A stretch of 64,000 nucleotides of DNA, taken from assembly GCA_040756375.1 (NCBI GenBank), contig JBFLZC010000019.1, forward strand, positions 42,348 to 106,347, written 5' to 3'. Under the pieces are notes generated by a model. That model saw only the letters and a program-made list of their open reading frames with translations, was not told the origin of the DNA and did no database searches. This DNA comes from VGSG01 sp040756375. GTDB taxonomy: Bacteria > Desulfobacterota > Desulfomonilia > Desulfomonilales > Desulfomonilaceae. The position numbers were made by a program, and so were the translations under genes. This document shows positions 1-8,373 of the stretch, one piece after another; within the stretch, counting starts at the first letter, position 1, and each line of letters starts with the position of its first letter.

Positions 1-205
1 TAATTTCGCACACGTCACCGCTATCACTTACGCTCATAGCCGCTTCGCTGAGGTCTCTCCGGTGCACTACGCCTCGCAGTCGCCCATTGTCTACTACCGG
101 GAGCATTTTCAGACTGTTCTCTCTGATGATCCTGGCTGCGTCGACTGCCAGATCGTCGCTGGAAATCGAGAACTGTTGAGGCAACATCCAATTTCGCACG
201 TACAT
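1..205 (-). CDS. CBS-domain protein, partial; likely phenylphosphate synthase third (gamma) subunit
   Basis: Read directly from the minus strand: an ATG at 205 is preceded by GGAGG five bases upstream, and 68 codons stay open to the window edge. The translation starts MYVRNWMLPQQF and contains the CBS pattern ARIIRENSLKMLPVVDNGRL followed by RGVVHRRDL. The gene begins 27 bases after the stop of the Tm-1-like gene, so it is the last visible gene of the leftward operon. Phenylphosphate synthase of Thauera aromatica has a small CBS-domain subunit that stimulates the two PEP-synthase-like subunits, and both of those are encoded here. The assignment as that subunit is inference from domain and context; the second CBS domain is outside the window. 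Confidence 0.72.
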   Translation of the reverse strand, partial: MYVRNWMLPQQFSISSDDLAVDAARIIRENSLKMLPVVDNGRLRGVVHRRDLSEAAMSVSDSGDVCEI

Positions 206-232
206 GTTCGCCTCCAAGAGCTCGCAGGTCTA

Positions 233-1462
233 TCACGCGGGTCGCGGGAAGATCTCAACGCATGCGTCTTCCACTGCCCGAATGAACGTGTCATCTTCCA
301 GGTTCGCGTCTATCTCGCGCACCGTCACATTGGGACCGGTTCTTTCTCGCAAAATGGTCAAAAAAAGGCGGTCCTGAGGCTGATCGTACATGTGGCCTTC
401 GGGTGGATCCACGGCAGACCATCCCCGCGTCGGAAAAAGGAATACCACCGGCCCGGACGAGCGACCAAGCTTCTCCGCAAACGATGCAGCCACCTGCTCC
501 ATCTCTTCATCGGAGACCCGCAGAAAAGTCCGCAGTTCGTCCAGATCGAATTTGCGGCGTTGATGGTGTTCCGGCTTGTAGTGCGACTTCCGCGGACTCG
601 TGAGATTCACTCCTCCAGGAGCCACCACTTGCGGAATGCCGAGCTTGCCTGCGGCCGTGAGCCGGTCAGGTCCCGCGGCCCGCATTCCTCCAAGGATCTC
701 TTCGCCCGCGCCCCCAGGAGCCAATTCCACCACGCCGTCAAAGAACCTCATGCCGATCATATCCTCCATCGCTCGGTCGCAGACCCCGGCCGCGGAGAAG
801 CCGATCACCTGGAAGCCTCGCTGCTCCAATCGTTGCTGCACGTGATGAGCACAGCGTTCGGTAGGTCCAAACATGGACATTGCCACCAGAGGTCTATTGC
901 CTTCCCGCGCGGATTCCACCGTGAGCGGCGCGACTTGGGCCATGCCTACAATTGCAGCCGCGGCCCGGTCCAGTACGTTCTGTAGAGGTCTGGCAAGGCC
1001 GGCAATCTCGATCACCGTGTGAAGGATCGCCACGTCGCCGGCACCGATATACCGTGTGGAAAGCCCCGGGAGTGCCGCGGTGGACGAAACCATGAGCTTG
1101 GGCACCCCGAACGGAAGCGCGCGCATGACGTCGGTGGCCATGAGGCTTCCTGTGGAGCCTCCCAGACCGATAACGCCCGCCAAGCGGCCCGAATTGAGCA
1201 GGTCCCCGGTCAGCTTGATCGCGCCGTTAATCATTTTTCGGGTTATCTGCTTGCGTTCACGGGATTGACGGATTTCTTCAATGTTCGTGCCCGCGGCCCG
1301 CGCGACGTCTGCGGGAGAAATGTCAGCTCCAGTGGTGTCCCCGGACATGCTCATATCAAGTATGAGCGGCAATCCGCCCCGTTGCCGAATACTCTCTCGC
1401 AAGTAGAGGGTTTCAGGCCCCTTGGTGTCGAGCGTGGAAATGAGCAGAATAACCCGATCCAT
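233..1462 (-). CDS. Tm-1-like ATP-binding domain protein (UPF0261 family)
   Basis: A 409-residue protein of full family length. It begins MDRVILLISTLDTKGPET, the nucleotide-binding-type start of the Tm-1-like/UPF0261 family, and carries the family blocks GVIGLGGSTGS and VMRALPFGVPKLMVSS. The ATG overlaps the stop of the upstream ligase gene by one base (TGATG), so the two are translationally coupled. Known members include the N-terminal half of tomato Tm-1; the bacterial function is not established. Being locked between an acyl-CoA ligase and a CBS subunit of a phenol-type operon suggests a role in aromatic metabolism, which is inference. A paralogue of the same length lies at 12620-13849. 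Confidence 0.85.
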   Translation of the reverse strand: MDRVILLISTLDTKGPETLYLRESIRQRGGLPLILDMSMSGDTTGADISPADVARAAGTNIEEIRQSRERKQITRKMINGAIKLTGDLLNSGRLAGVIGLGGSTGSLMATDVMRALPFGVPKLMVSSTAALPGLSTRYIGAGDVAILHTVIEIAGLARPLQNVLDRAAAAIVGMAQVAPLTVESAREGNRPLVAMSMFGPTERCAHHVQQRLEQRGFQVIGFSAAGVCDRAMEDMIGMRFFDGVVELAPGGAGEEILGGMRAAGPDRLTAAGKLGIPQVVAPGGVNLTSPRKSHYKPEHHQRRKFDLDELRTFLRVSDEEMEQVAASFAEKLGRSSGPVVFLFPTRGWSAVDPPEGHMYDQPQDRLFLTILRERTGPNVTVREIDANLEDDTFIRAVEDACVEIFPRPA

Positions 1463-3120
1463 CAGGAATCACCTTCGGATGCGACCTTGTCTTCGATCTG
1501 TTTCTTGAGGACCTTCTTGTCGATTTTCCCTGAATCGCCCACCGTCGGCATCGCGGCGATTAACTCCAGGCGTTCCGGCAGCTTGTACATGGCGAGCTTC
1601 TTGGATTTCAGAAATGAGACCATCTCGTCAAAGGTGAATGTCTCCCCTGCCTTCGGCACCACGTAAGCGCACGCGCGTTCCACAAATTCTCGATCGGGCA
1701 TTGCCACTATAGCGATTGAGGCCACTTTGGGATGCTCGTTCAGGAGCCCTTCGATTTCCGCGGGGTAAATGTTCTGGCCGCCGCGGATGATCACGTCTTT
1801 TTGCCTCCCCATTATCCAGATGCGGCCTTCTTCCAGCTTCACGATGTCACCGGTGGTGGTCCAATTGTTGTCGTCAAACACGTCTTTTGTGGTTTCCGGG
1901 TCTCTCCAGTACCCGGCAGGGGAATGCGGTCCCCTCAGATAGAGGATTCCCGGCTCACCAGGTGGAACTTCGTTGCCGCTTTCGTCCATGAGCTTGATCT
2001 TGTTGCCGGCAAGCGGCTTTCCAACGGTCCTACGCCGCACATCCGCGGGGTCATCAATGTAGCATCCGGAAACTGAGCCCACATCCTGCGTGCCCAGGTC
2101 GGAGGTTATCCGGCCTCCCAGGCGCTCTTCAGCCTCCATTGCCACCTGTGGCGGCAGGTAACCGCCCGCGGAGCGGATGAATCGAAGGGACGACAAATCG
2201 TATTTGGAGAGGTCGCACTCCAACATGCGGATAATATGGGTCGGCACCACACCGATGCACGTAACTTTCTCTTTCTGGATCATCTCCAAGGCGCCTTCCG
2301 GCGTGAACTCCTCCAAGAGCACGATTTTCGCTCCAACCAGCGGCGCGGCGAAATACGTGAGGGTCCCAGCCGCACCGCCTGCAAATGGAGCGACTGCCAT
2401 CGTCACGTCTTCGCCAGTGAGCCGCCATATGTCCACCCGACATTTCGAGGTCATCAGCCTGGGAGCCAACGGCCATTCCACGATCTTCGGAACGCCCGTA
2501 GTGCCGCTGGTGCTGGTGAGCGCTCCCACATCCAAGGTCGGGTGGAATTTCCTTTGCGCCAGGATGGAGATGTCCTTCTTTTCTTCCCACGGGTCGCGGG
2601 CTATGGCCATAAGGGAATAGGTATTGAGCGGATAGGGCCCGGCGATGGTCTCGTCCAGAAGGAAGGCGTACTTGAGGTTGGGGTTATCGGCCTTGAGCTC
2701 TTCCACCATCTCCAAGTAATTGAATTTCCGATATATCCCCGGAATGACGATCGCTCGGGGATCGATCTTCTGGATAATGTGTTTCAGTTCCTTGTGGCGC
2801 AGGTACGGCATTACCGTGATGTTGATCAGGCCCGCGCGTTCGCAGGCTACCCGCGCCAGGAACCCATATGCACAGTTGGGCGACTGAAGGATCACCCGGT
2901 CGTCCTTCTCCAGACCCAGGTCTGTCCAGGCAAGCGCAAAACGATCCATGATTTTGCCTGCTTCGCCCCAGGTGACGCGCAAAGTGGAATCGACCAGCGC
3001 CTCTCTGTTTGGGCGCTCTTTGGCATTCTTTAGCCAAAAGTCGGTGAAGACCTCGTCGGTCCAGTACCCGTCAGTCTTGAATTCTTCGATGATCGCGTCT
3101 GTGTATCGGATCGGTCTCAT
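1462..3120 (-). CDS. AMP-forming acyl/aryl-CoA ligase
   Basis: A class I adenylate-forming enzyme of 552 residues. The phosphate-binding motif TSGTTGVPK is at about residues 204-212. The hinge region holds TTGDIVKLEEGRIWIMGRQK followed by DVIIRGGQNIYPAEIE. The catalytic C-terminal lysine sits in GDSGKIDKKVLKK, at about residue 532. Such enzymes make an acyl-adenylate with ATP and then the CoA thioester. Next to PEP-synthase-like and UbiD proteins, a 4-hydroxybenzoate-type substrate is likely, giving 4-hydroxybenzoyl-CoA; the substrate cannot be read from the sequence. GGAGG lies about 11 bases before the ATG. The gene is 63 bases downstream of the UbiD gene and overlaps the next gene by one base. 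Confidence 0.85.
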   Translation of the reverse strand: MRPIRYTDAIIEEFKTDGYWTDEVFTDFWLKNAKERPNREALVDSTLRVTWGEAGKIMDRFALAWTDLGLEKDDRVILQSPNCAYGFLARVACERAGLINITVMPYLRHKELKHIIQKIDPRAIVIPGIYRKFNYLEMVEELKADNPNLKYAFLLDETIAGPYPLNTYSLMAIARDPWEEKKDISILAQRKFHPTLDVGALTSTSGTTGVPKIVEWPLAPRLMTSKCRVDIWRLTGEDVTMAVAPFAGGAAGTLTYFAAPLVGAKIVLLEEFTPEGALEMIQKEKVTCIGVVPTHIIRMLECDLSKYDLSSLRFIRSAGGYLPPQVAMEAEERLGGRITSDLGTQDVGSVSGCYIDDPADVRRRTVGKPLAGNKIKLMDESGNEVPPGEPGILYLRGPHSPAGYWRDPETTKDVFDDNNWTTTGDIVKLEEGRIWIMGRQKDVIIRGGQNIYPAEIEGLLNEHPKVASIAIVAMPDREFVERACAYVVPKAGETFTFDEMVSFLKSKKLAMYKLPERLELIAAMPTVGDSGKIDKKVLKKQIEDKVASEGDS

Positions 3121-3183
3121 GGGACGGCATTCCTCCGTGTGGAGCTCCTTCGCTCTGAAAACGCTTGAATCGGCTGCCGGGAG

Positions 3184-4623
3184 CTACTTGCAGATGGATG
3201 AGCTCCAGTCACCGAAGCCGTACTCGTTCCACTTAGCGAGGACCTTCTCCTTCATTGCCTCATCAAGGAAGATCTCCTGCGGCTTGCGCTTCCATTCGTA
3301 CGGCGTGCACGCGTCCATAATCACTCGCGAGACAATCTCTCGGGCCTCGATGGGGAGCGCGGGATCTAGCGGCGTAGATCTCCCTCGATTGATAATCTGG
3401 GTGTCTCGTGCAGGGTCGTACCGGACCGAAAGCGCCCACATGATGCGGTCCCAGTCGTCCGCGGGGATGTCATGGTCCACCACGATCACGCCTTTGAGCC
3501 CATAGTGGCCGGTGGTTGTGGCAATAACTGCGTTCCCCACATGATTGGCATGACCGGGATATTTCTGCTGCACAGAAACAATGGCCCAGAATCGGCCTGT
3601 CGATTCAGCCGGGATATACACTGACTTGACCCCCGGCACTTTCATGTTTTCCAGGTCTGTCCAGAGCGTGGCGGTGCGGTTGAGCGACTGAATCATGTGG
3701 GTATCGGTGATCGGCTTACCCACCGTCGTTGCCCAGAAGATCGGCTTCTTGCGCCGCAGAATCCGCTCTATATGGAGCACCTGTTTCGGCCACTCTTCGC
3801 CTTTGGCCCCTGAATAATACCCCGTGTATTCGCCGAACGGCCCTTCTTCTCGCAGGTCGTTCGGATCGATGTACCCCTCCAGAATGATCTCAGCGTGAGC
3901 CGGAAGGGGCAGACCCGTCAAGTCGCTCTTGAATACTTCGCAGGGCTCTCCTCGAAGGGTGCTGATGATGTCGTACTCGTCCACTTGCGCGGAAACCAGT
4001 GTGGAGGAAACAAGGAAATGGACTGCATCCGCGCCGATCACCGCGGCCGCGGGCATCTTGGTGCCGTCTTTTTTGTGCTGGTTGAAATGGAAGTCCGCGT
4101 GCTTTCCCTTAATGATCTGGACGCCGCAATGATTGCGGTCGTGGATCTGCATCCGATAGGTCCCGAGGTTGATCCAGCCTGTTTCTTTGTCTTCGCTTAC
4201 CAGGTACACCGCGGTTCCCACAAAGCGGCCGCCATCCAGCGGATAGAAAAACGGCACAGGAAGGCCGAGTATATCCACGTCCTTGCCTTCGATCACCATC
4301 TCGCAGACCGGACCGGAATCGACCACTTTGGGCTTCATCAGTTGTTTGGTGGTCAGCTTCATCCATTCGCGCGCCATGTCGCACATGCTGTATTCCAAAG
4401 GCATGTTGAGCCCAATAGCGAGACGTCTGGCCGTGGTGAACGCGCTGGTAAGCACCGGGATGTCGTACCCCTTCACGTTCTCAAAGAGCAGGGCCGGGCC
4501 CTTGCGCTCTTCGTTCAGCTTGGCGATGTGCGAGAGTTCCAGATTCCAGTCAACTTCGGTTTTGATACGGAGCAGTTCGCCTTCCTGTTCGCATTTATTA
4601 ATGAAGTCACGCAGTTCTTTCAT
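3184..4623 (-). CDS. UbiD-family prenylated-FMN carboxylase/decarboxylase
   Basis: A 479-residue UbiD protein. The start is set at ATG 4623, because GGAGGAGA precedes it and the product then starts MKELRDFINKCEQEGEL as usual for UbiD; a longer reading frame to 4701 adds an unrelated tail. The catalytic R-E-E triad can be placed at Arg157 (LGTYRMQ), Glu260 and Glu265 (REEGPFGEYTG). UbiD enzymes add or remove CO2 on aromatic rings with the cofactor made by UbiX, which is encoded in the same operon. With the phenylphosphate-synthase-like genes upstream, the probable reaction is carboxylation of phenylphosphate to 4-hydroxybenzoate. The Thauera carboxylase has four different subunits; only one UbiD is present here. 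Confidence 0.88.
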   Translation of the reverse strand: MKELRDFINKCEQEGELLRIKTEVDWNLELSHIAKLNEERKGPALLFENVKGYDIPVLTSAFTTARRLAIGLNMPLEYSMCDMAREWMKLTTKQLMKPKVVDSGPVCEMVIEGKDVDILGLPVPFFYPLDGGRFVGTAVYLVSEDKETGWINLGTYRMQIHDRNHCGVQIIKGKHADFHFNQHKKDGTKMPAAAVIGADAVHFLVSSTLVSAQVDEYDIISTLRGEPCEVFKSDLTGLPLPAHAEIILEGYIDPNDLREEGPFGEYTGYYSGAKGEEWPKQVLHIERILRRKKPIFWATTVGKPITDTHMIQSLNRTATLWTDLENMKVPGVKSVYIPAESTGRFWAIVSVQQKYPGHANHVGNAVIATTTGHYGLKGVIVVDHDIPADDWDRIMWALSVRYDPARDTQIINRGRSTPLDPALPIEAREIVSRVIMDACTPYEWKRKPQEIFLDEAMKEKVLAKWNEYGFGDWSSSICK

Positions 4624-4807
4624 ACGTTCATCTCCTCCATAAATCGCTGTTTGCGACGGCTTTTTCCATTCGCCGGCAGTTTTCTCTCGCGAAAGACACA
4701 TCTACATACAGAGGTTTCGGCAATCGCGAAGCCTCGGCTCTCGGTCGCAGATCAAGTCCTCGTTCAAAAAACGATGTTGGATACGGACACCTGGTCAGAT
4801 GACCGAC
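4624..4807. other. Intra-operon gap between PpsB-like and UbiD genes
   Basis: There are 184 bases between the stop of the PpsB-like gene and the UbiD start. I found no convincing gene and no strong terminator. It is the widest gap inside the operon, so an internal promoter or an RNA processing site is possible but not visible. Confidence 0.4.
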
Positions 4808-5887
4808 TCATTTGAATTTCTTGCCTTGCATAAGCCCTGCAACGATGTGCTCTATGGCCGAGGCCTTTGCCTCAGTGATCGGTTTCACCTCCTTCTGACT
4901 CCAAACTGTTTCAGGCCGACTCTGGACTATGTAGATCTCGCCCTTGTACGGGAGGGATTTTTCCACAGCCCATTCGATATCCATAGGCTTGCCGTAATGT
5001 TTTTCGATGAGCTTGCCCAGCCCAGCCAACTCGACGATCTCCTGGTCCAGGATGCTCTGGGACGTGCGTCGCTCCTCGTCCACGTCAAGTTTCTTCACTT
5101 CATCGGTCCCGGGATCCGTGGTGTAGTAGATCTGCTTGTCGGAAATGGTCTTTCTGACCACGTCCATGGTGATCTTGTTCACAAGGAACTGATCGGGGGT
5201 TACTTCACCGGAAACCACGCTTTCGCCGTATCCCCAGTTGGAATCGATCACGATGGTGGCTTCATCTCCGGTTGCGGGGTTCAAGGTGAACATGACCCCC
5301 GCGGTGAATGAGCGGACCATCTTCTGCACTGCCACGCTGATCAGGACCTTAGAATGGTCGAACCCCATTTTGATCCGATACGAGATGGCCCGTGGCGTGA
5401 ACAAGCTGGACCAGCATTTCCGTGCCCTGTCCAGCAGATCGTCCACCCCTCGCACCCACAGGTAGGTCTCCTGCTGACCCGCGAAGCTCGCGTCGGGAAG
5501 ATCCTCGGCAGTGGCCGACGACCTCACCGCCACGGGCAACGCAGGGGTTCTGGTCCGACGTGAGAGGAGCCGATAATTGTCCGCTATGTAATCCTCCAGG
5601 TACTCGTGTATGGATCCCGCTTCGATCCAGCCCCGGACATCTTGTGAGGCCAGGTGGATCTCGTCCACCATGGATAATTCCAGCCCCTCCAACCGTTTAA
5701 TAACCTTGTCGGACAAGCCGTTTTCATCCAGGAAGCTCTGGTATGCTTCCGTCGTGATGGCGAAACCGGGCGGGACGGGGATGCCGGCCTTGATCAGCTC
5801 ACCCAAGCTGGCGCACTTGCCGCCCACCCGGTTGATAAATGACAGGTCGCACACCTCGAAAGGAAGCACATACGTTGACGCATCCAT
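4808..5887 (-). CDS. ppsB: PEP synthase N-terminal-like ATP-binding subunit (phenylphosphate synthase beta-like)
   Basis: A 359-residue protein that corresponds only to the N-terminal ATP-grasp part of PEP synthase. It begins with VGGKCASLGELIKAGIPVPP (residues 21-40), has the nucleotide-binding loop AVRSSATAEDLP (120-131) and FAGQQETYL, and ends with the domain-closing block YIVQSRPETVWS. No phosphohistidine domain is present; that is supplied by the upstream gene at 5913-7745, 25 bases away. A free-standing half of about 40 kDa beside a larger half of about 70 kDa is exactly the split described for phenylphosphate synthase of Thauera aromatica, which phosphorylates phenol with ATP. The substrate is inferred; another hydroxy-aromatic is possible. 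The gene symbol is by analogy. Confidence 0.8.
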   Translation of the reverse strand: MDASTYVLPFEVCDLSFINRVGGKCASLGELIKAGIPVPPGFAITTEAYQSFLDENGLSDKVIKRLEGLELSMVDEIHLASQDVRGWIEAGSIHEYLEDYIADNYRLLSRRTRTPALPVAVRSSATAEDLPDASFAGQQETYLWVRGVDDLLDRARKCWSSLFTPRAISYRIKMGFDHSKVLISVAVQKMVRSFTAGVMFTLNPATGDEATIVIDSNWGYGESVVSGEVTPDQFLVNKITMDVVRKTISDKQIYYTTDPGTDEVKKLDVDEERRTSQSILDQEIVELAGLGKLIEKHYGKPMDIEWAVEKSLPYKGEIYIVQSRPETVWSQKEVKPITEAKASAIEHIVAGLMQGKKFK

Positions 5888-5912
5888 GACTCAATCCTTA
5901 TGCGGTTGAGTG

Positions 5913-7745
5913 TCATCCGACGATGTCGATTTCCCCGGTGGCTCCGTTCACTTTGATCCGCTGGCCCGTTTTCAGCCTGGATGTGGCCGAACCGGTGCCG
6001 ACCACCGCGGGCAAGCCGTACTCCCGACACACAATCGCCGCGTGACACATCACTCCGCCCACATCAGTGATTGCGGCCTTGATCTTCTGGAACGCGGGCG
6101 CCCAGCTCGGAGAAGTGGTGGGAGCGACGAGGATTTCGCCCTCCTTGAGCTGGCCGATCTCGGACACGGTGCGGCAGACTCGGACTACGCCTTCGGCGCT
6201 TCCCGGTGAACCGGGGAAGCCCACGATCTTGCTCAGATCCGAGTCCGCAATGGCCTTGAGCTTGGCCCACTGCGCCATGGACTCGGAAGTGATCCCCCAC
6301 AGCACGATTGTAAAGGGCTCCGTGATCGTCTCCGGGACCGTGCCCATCGCGTCGGGTGGGTTCCACTCTCGGAATTTCTTCATGACCCCTTTGCGCCAGT
6401 CTACCTCCTTGGGCCAGATCAACGGTCCGCGTGCATTACTCCCAGTTGCCCAGGACGTGACCACATCCCACAGAGCGTCTTTGACCTCCGACCGCTTGAG
6501 GTACCAAACGTCTTCCACGTCCTTGATGAACTTGTGGTCCACAAGAATCTTGGCCACTTCACGCATCTTGTTCCAGAAGATGCTGTGGAACCAGTGCTCC
6601 ACGTAAAACAGGTGGTTTTCCACGTACGGGAAAACCGTCCGGGAGGTGCCCAGCATCTGATCGAAGGTAGTCCGGTCCTGATCCGTCTTGAGCAGGGCTC
6701 GATATTCGGAGGTGAGCTTTTCCCGCTCGTCGATCACCTTTTGGGTGGGCCGAGCGATATTCTCGCCCTTACGCACCTTTTCAATGTAGATCCGCATGGC
6801 GTCCAGCGGTATGTCCAGATCGTCGTTCCAAGACCTGTCGTGGTGATACCAGCCGGTGCCGGTGGACACATAGAACCAGGGATCACGAGCGCCATTGAAT
6901 GCCTGGAGCCATTTCTGGCCGTTTGCCGTGCCTTCCATAGCCTTGAGCACGCTTGCAGCATTCCCGCTCATGGCCACTTCGTCCACCCCCAGTTCCACGG
7001 CCATCTTGGCCAGCTTCTTGAGCTCTTCGTCAGGCCGGTAGATGATCACGTCAATGCCGCCCACCATCTGGGTAATCCGCTGCAATGGAATGTCCGGGAA
7101 CGCTTTCTGGCAGAAATCCACGAAGACTACATAGGCCGCGTATCCCAGGTTCAGAAATTCAAAGTGGTACTGCCAGCATTTGATGCCCAGATCGATTAGC
7201 TTGTCATACGCGTTGAGCAGCTTGTACCCGGTGGAAATACCAACTCCCTCGGTCACCACCGATGCGTCTTCCATCTCAGGCAACGCGGGGATTTCGCACG
7301 CGACCAGCTCCTTGATGAGGCTCTTCATCTTCTCTTCCCACTGGTCGTGCAACCGGTCCCAGTTCTGGTAGTAATAGCCTGCTCGCTGCATGAACAGTTC
7401 GACGCGTTTGGGAATATCCTCCGGATTAGGCACCGGCAACGGAGTGATGTAGATGTAGCCGTTGTGAATCCGATGATCGATGCCCAGCGCAGGCGGAACA
7501 ATGAAAATGCGGGTGTTGAATTGAGACAAGGCCAGGAACCAGGCTTCATCCCAGATGATGTCGAAGGGATACATGGGTTCGGGATAGTGGAGCCCATCAT
7601 AGAACCAGAACATGTTCTCTTCGTACTTGGTCCGCGATGGATCGTCCGTGCTGAACTGGTAGTGGTAAGGGTACATCCGCTCCCAGCCCTCGGTTCCGGG
7701 AATGCGGTCCGCTTGGTGTGGATTAGGGAACTTTAATTCGGCCAT
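5913..7745 (-). CDS. ppsA: PEP-synthase-like phosphohistidine subunit (phenylphosphate synthase alpha-like)
   Basis: A 610-residue protein whose C-terminus is the swivelling PEP-utiliser domain. The catalytic histidine is about residue 568 in GGVMCHAAIVCREYG, followed by LPAVVGTG. The rest has no PEP synthase ATP-grasp or TIM-barrel part, and begins MAELKFPNPHQADRIPGTEG. Size and composition match the 70 kDa subunit of phenylphosphate synthase, which carries the phosphoryl group on histidine and passes it to phenol. A strong GGAGGAGG site lies upstream of the ATG. The partner ATP-grasp gene follows after 25 bases. The family role is known from Thauera; phenol as substrate here is inference. 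Confidence 0.82.
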   Translation of the reverse strand: MAELKFPNPHQADRIPGTEGWERMYPYHYQFSTDDPSRTKYEENMFWFYDGLHYPEPMYPFDIIWDEAWFLALSQFNTRIFIVPPALGIDHRIHNGYIYITPLPVPNPEDIPKRVELFMQRAGYYYQNWDRLHDQWEEKMKSLIKELVACEIPALPEMEDASVVTEGVGISTGYKLLNAYDKLIDLGIKCWQYHFEFLNLGYAAYVVFVDFCQKAFPDIPLQRITQMVGGIDVIIYRPDEELKKLAKMAVELGVDEVAMSGNAASVLKAMEGTANGQKWLQAFNGARDPWFYVSTGTGWYHHDRSWNDDLDIPLDAMRIYIEKVRKGENIARPTQKVIDEREKLTSEYRALLKTDQDRTTFDQMLGTSRTVFPYVENHLFYVEHWFHSIFWNKMREVAKILVDHKFIKDVEDVWYLKRSEVKDALWDVVTSWATGSNARGPLIWPKEVDWRKGVMKKFREWNPPDAMGTVPETITEPFTIVLWGITSESMAQWAKLKAIADSDLSKIVGFPGSPGSAEGVVRVCRTVSEIGQLKEGEILVAPTTSPSWAPAFQKIKAAITDVGGVMCHAAIVCREYGLPAVVGTGSATSRLKTGQRIKVNGATGEIDIVG

Positions 7746-7860
7746 CTCTCTTACTCCTCCTCCCTTTCGTGTTCTGTGGACCGATTGGTCCGGCTTACCT
7801 GAACGACTCGAATGTATCCCGGAAGCGAACTCAGTCGCTTCTCCTCACGCACACGCAGAG

Positions 7861-8373
7861 TTAACCGGGCATAGCATCGCCTATGACTCGTCCGTTTCGG
7901 ATTTGGAGTTGCCATCTGGTTCCGAAGCCTGATTCGTTATTCAGGTACCGTATGGTGGTTGGGCGAAACATGTACAGAGCCACCTTCGCCACTTTCTTTG
8001 CCAGGAGTGAAGAGATTGACCCGGGGTCGGAGAGGAGCTCCTTTACAAACGGATAGCGGCTCAGGTACGTAGCGGTGGCCTTGGCCTTTGCTCTTGCGCC
8101 GGAAATCCGTATAACCGTGCCGTCCATTTGCAATCCTTTGATTTCCTTCCAACCCTTGTAATCCCCGTGAATCGCCGCGGCTGCCCGAGGGTTTGCCGCA
8201 AACATGCCGGAATGCAAGGACGCGGGCGAGGAGAAGAATATTAGGTCCCAGCCCTGACGCGCATAGAACACAGCCGCGGCCCACGGCCTTTCTTCCATGC
8301 AAGACGCCAGAGTCATGGTGGTGAAAGAATCCATGTACTCAATCACGATTCTTTCCAGCTCGTCCCGTTTCAT
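7861..8373 (-). CDS. Pyridoxamine 5'-phosphate oxidase-like FMN-binding split-barrel protein
   Basis: A 170-residue protein with the PPOX-type split-barrel layout: an N-terminal helix ending MDSFTTMTLASCMEERPWAA, a strand with LIFFSSPASLHSGMFAANPR, and a C-terminal strand with MFRPTTIRYLNNESGFGTRW. Its ATG overlaps the UbiX stop (ATGA), so it is coupled to flavin prenyltransferase. Proteins of this fold bind FMN or F420 and may act as reductases or as flavin carriers. Placement directly after UbiX makes a link to FMN supply or handling attractive, but the role is not known. The start at 8373 is fixed by the overlap. Confidence 0.75.
   Translation of the reverse strand: MKRDELERIVIEYMDSFTTMTLASCMEERPWAAAVFYARQGWDLIFFSSPASLHSGMFAANPRAAAAIHGDYKGWKEIKGLQMDGTVIRISGARAKAKATATYLSRYPFVKELLSDPGSISSLLAKKVAKVALYMFRPTTIRYLNNESGFGTRWQLQIRNGRVIGDAMPG

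Noticed and set aside
62..985. A 307-residue open frame on the plus strand
   Set aside because: It is antisense to the Tm-1-like gene, is rich in Arg and His in the manner of antisense frames, and shows no family motif.
3895..4815. A 306-residue plus-strand open frame
   Set aside because: It is the mirror of the UbiD coding sequence and has no ribosome site or recognisable domain.
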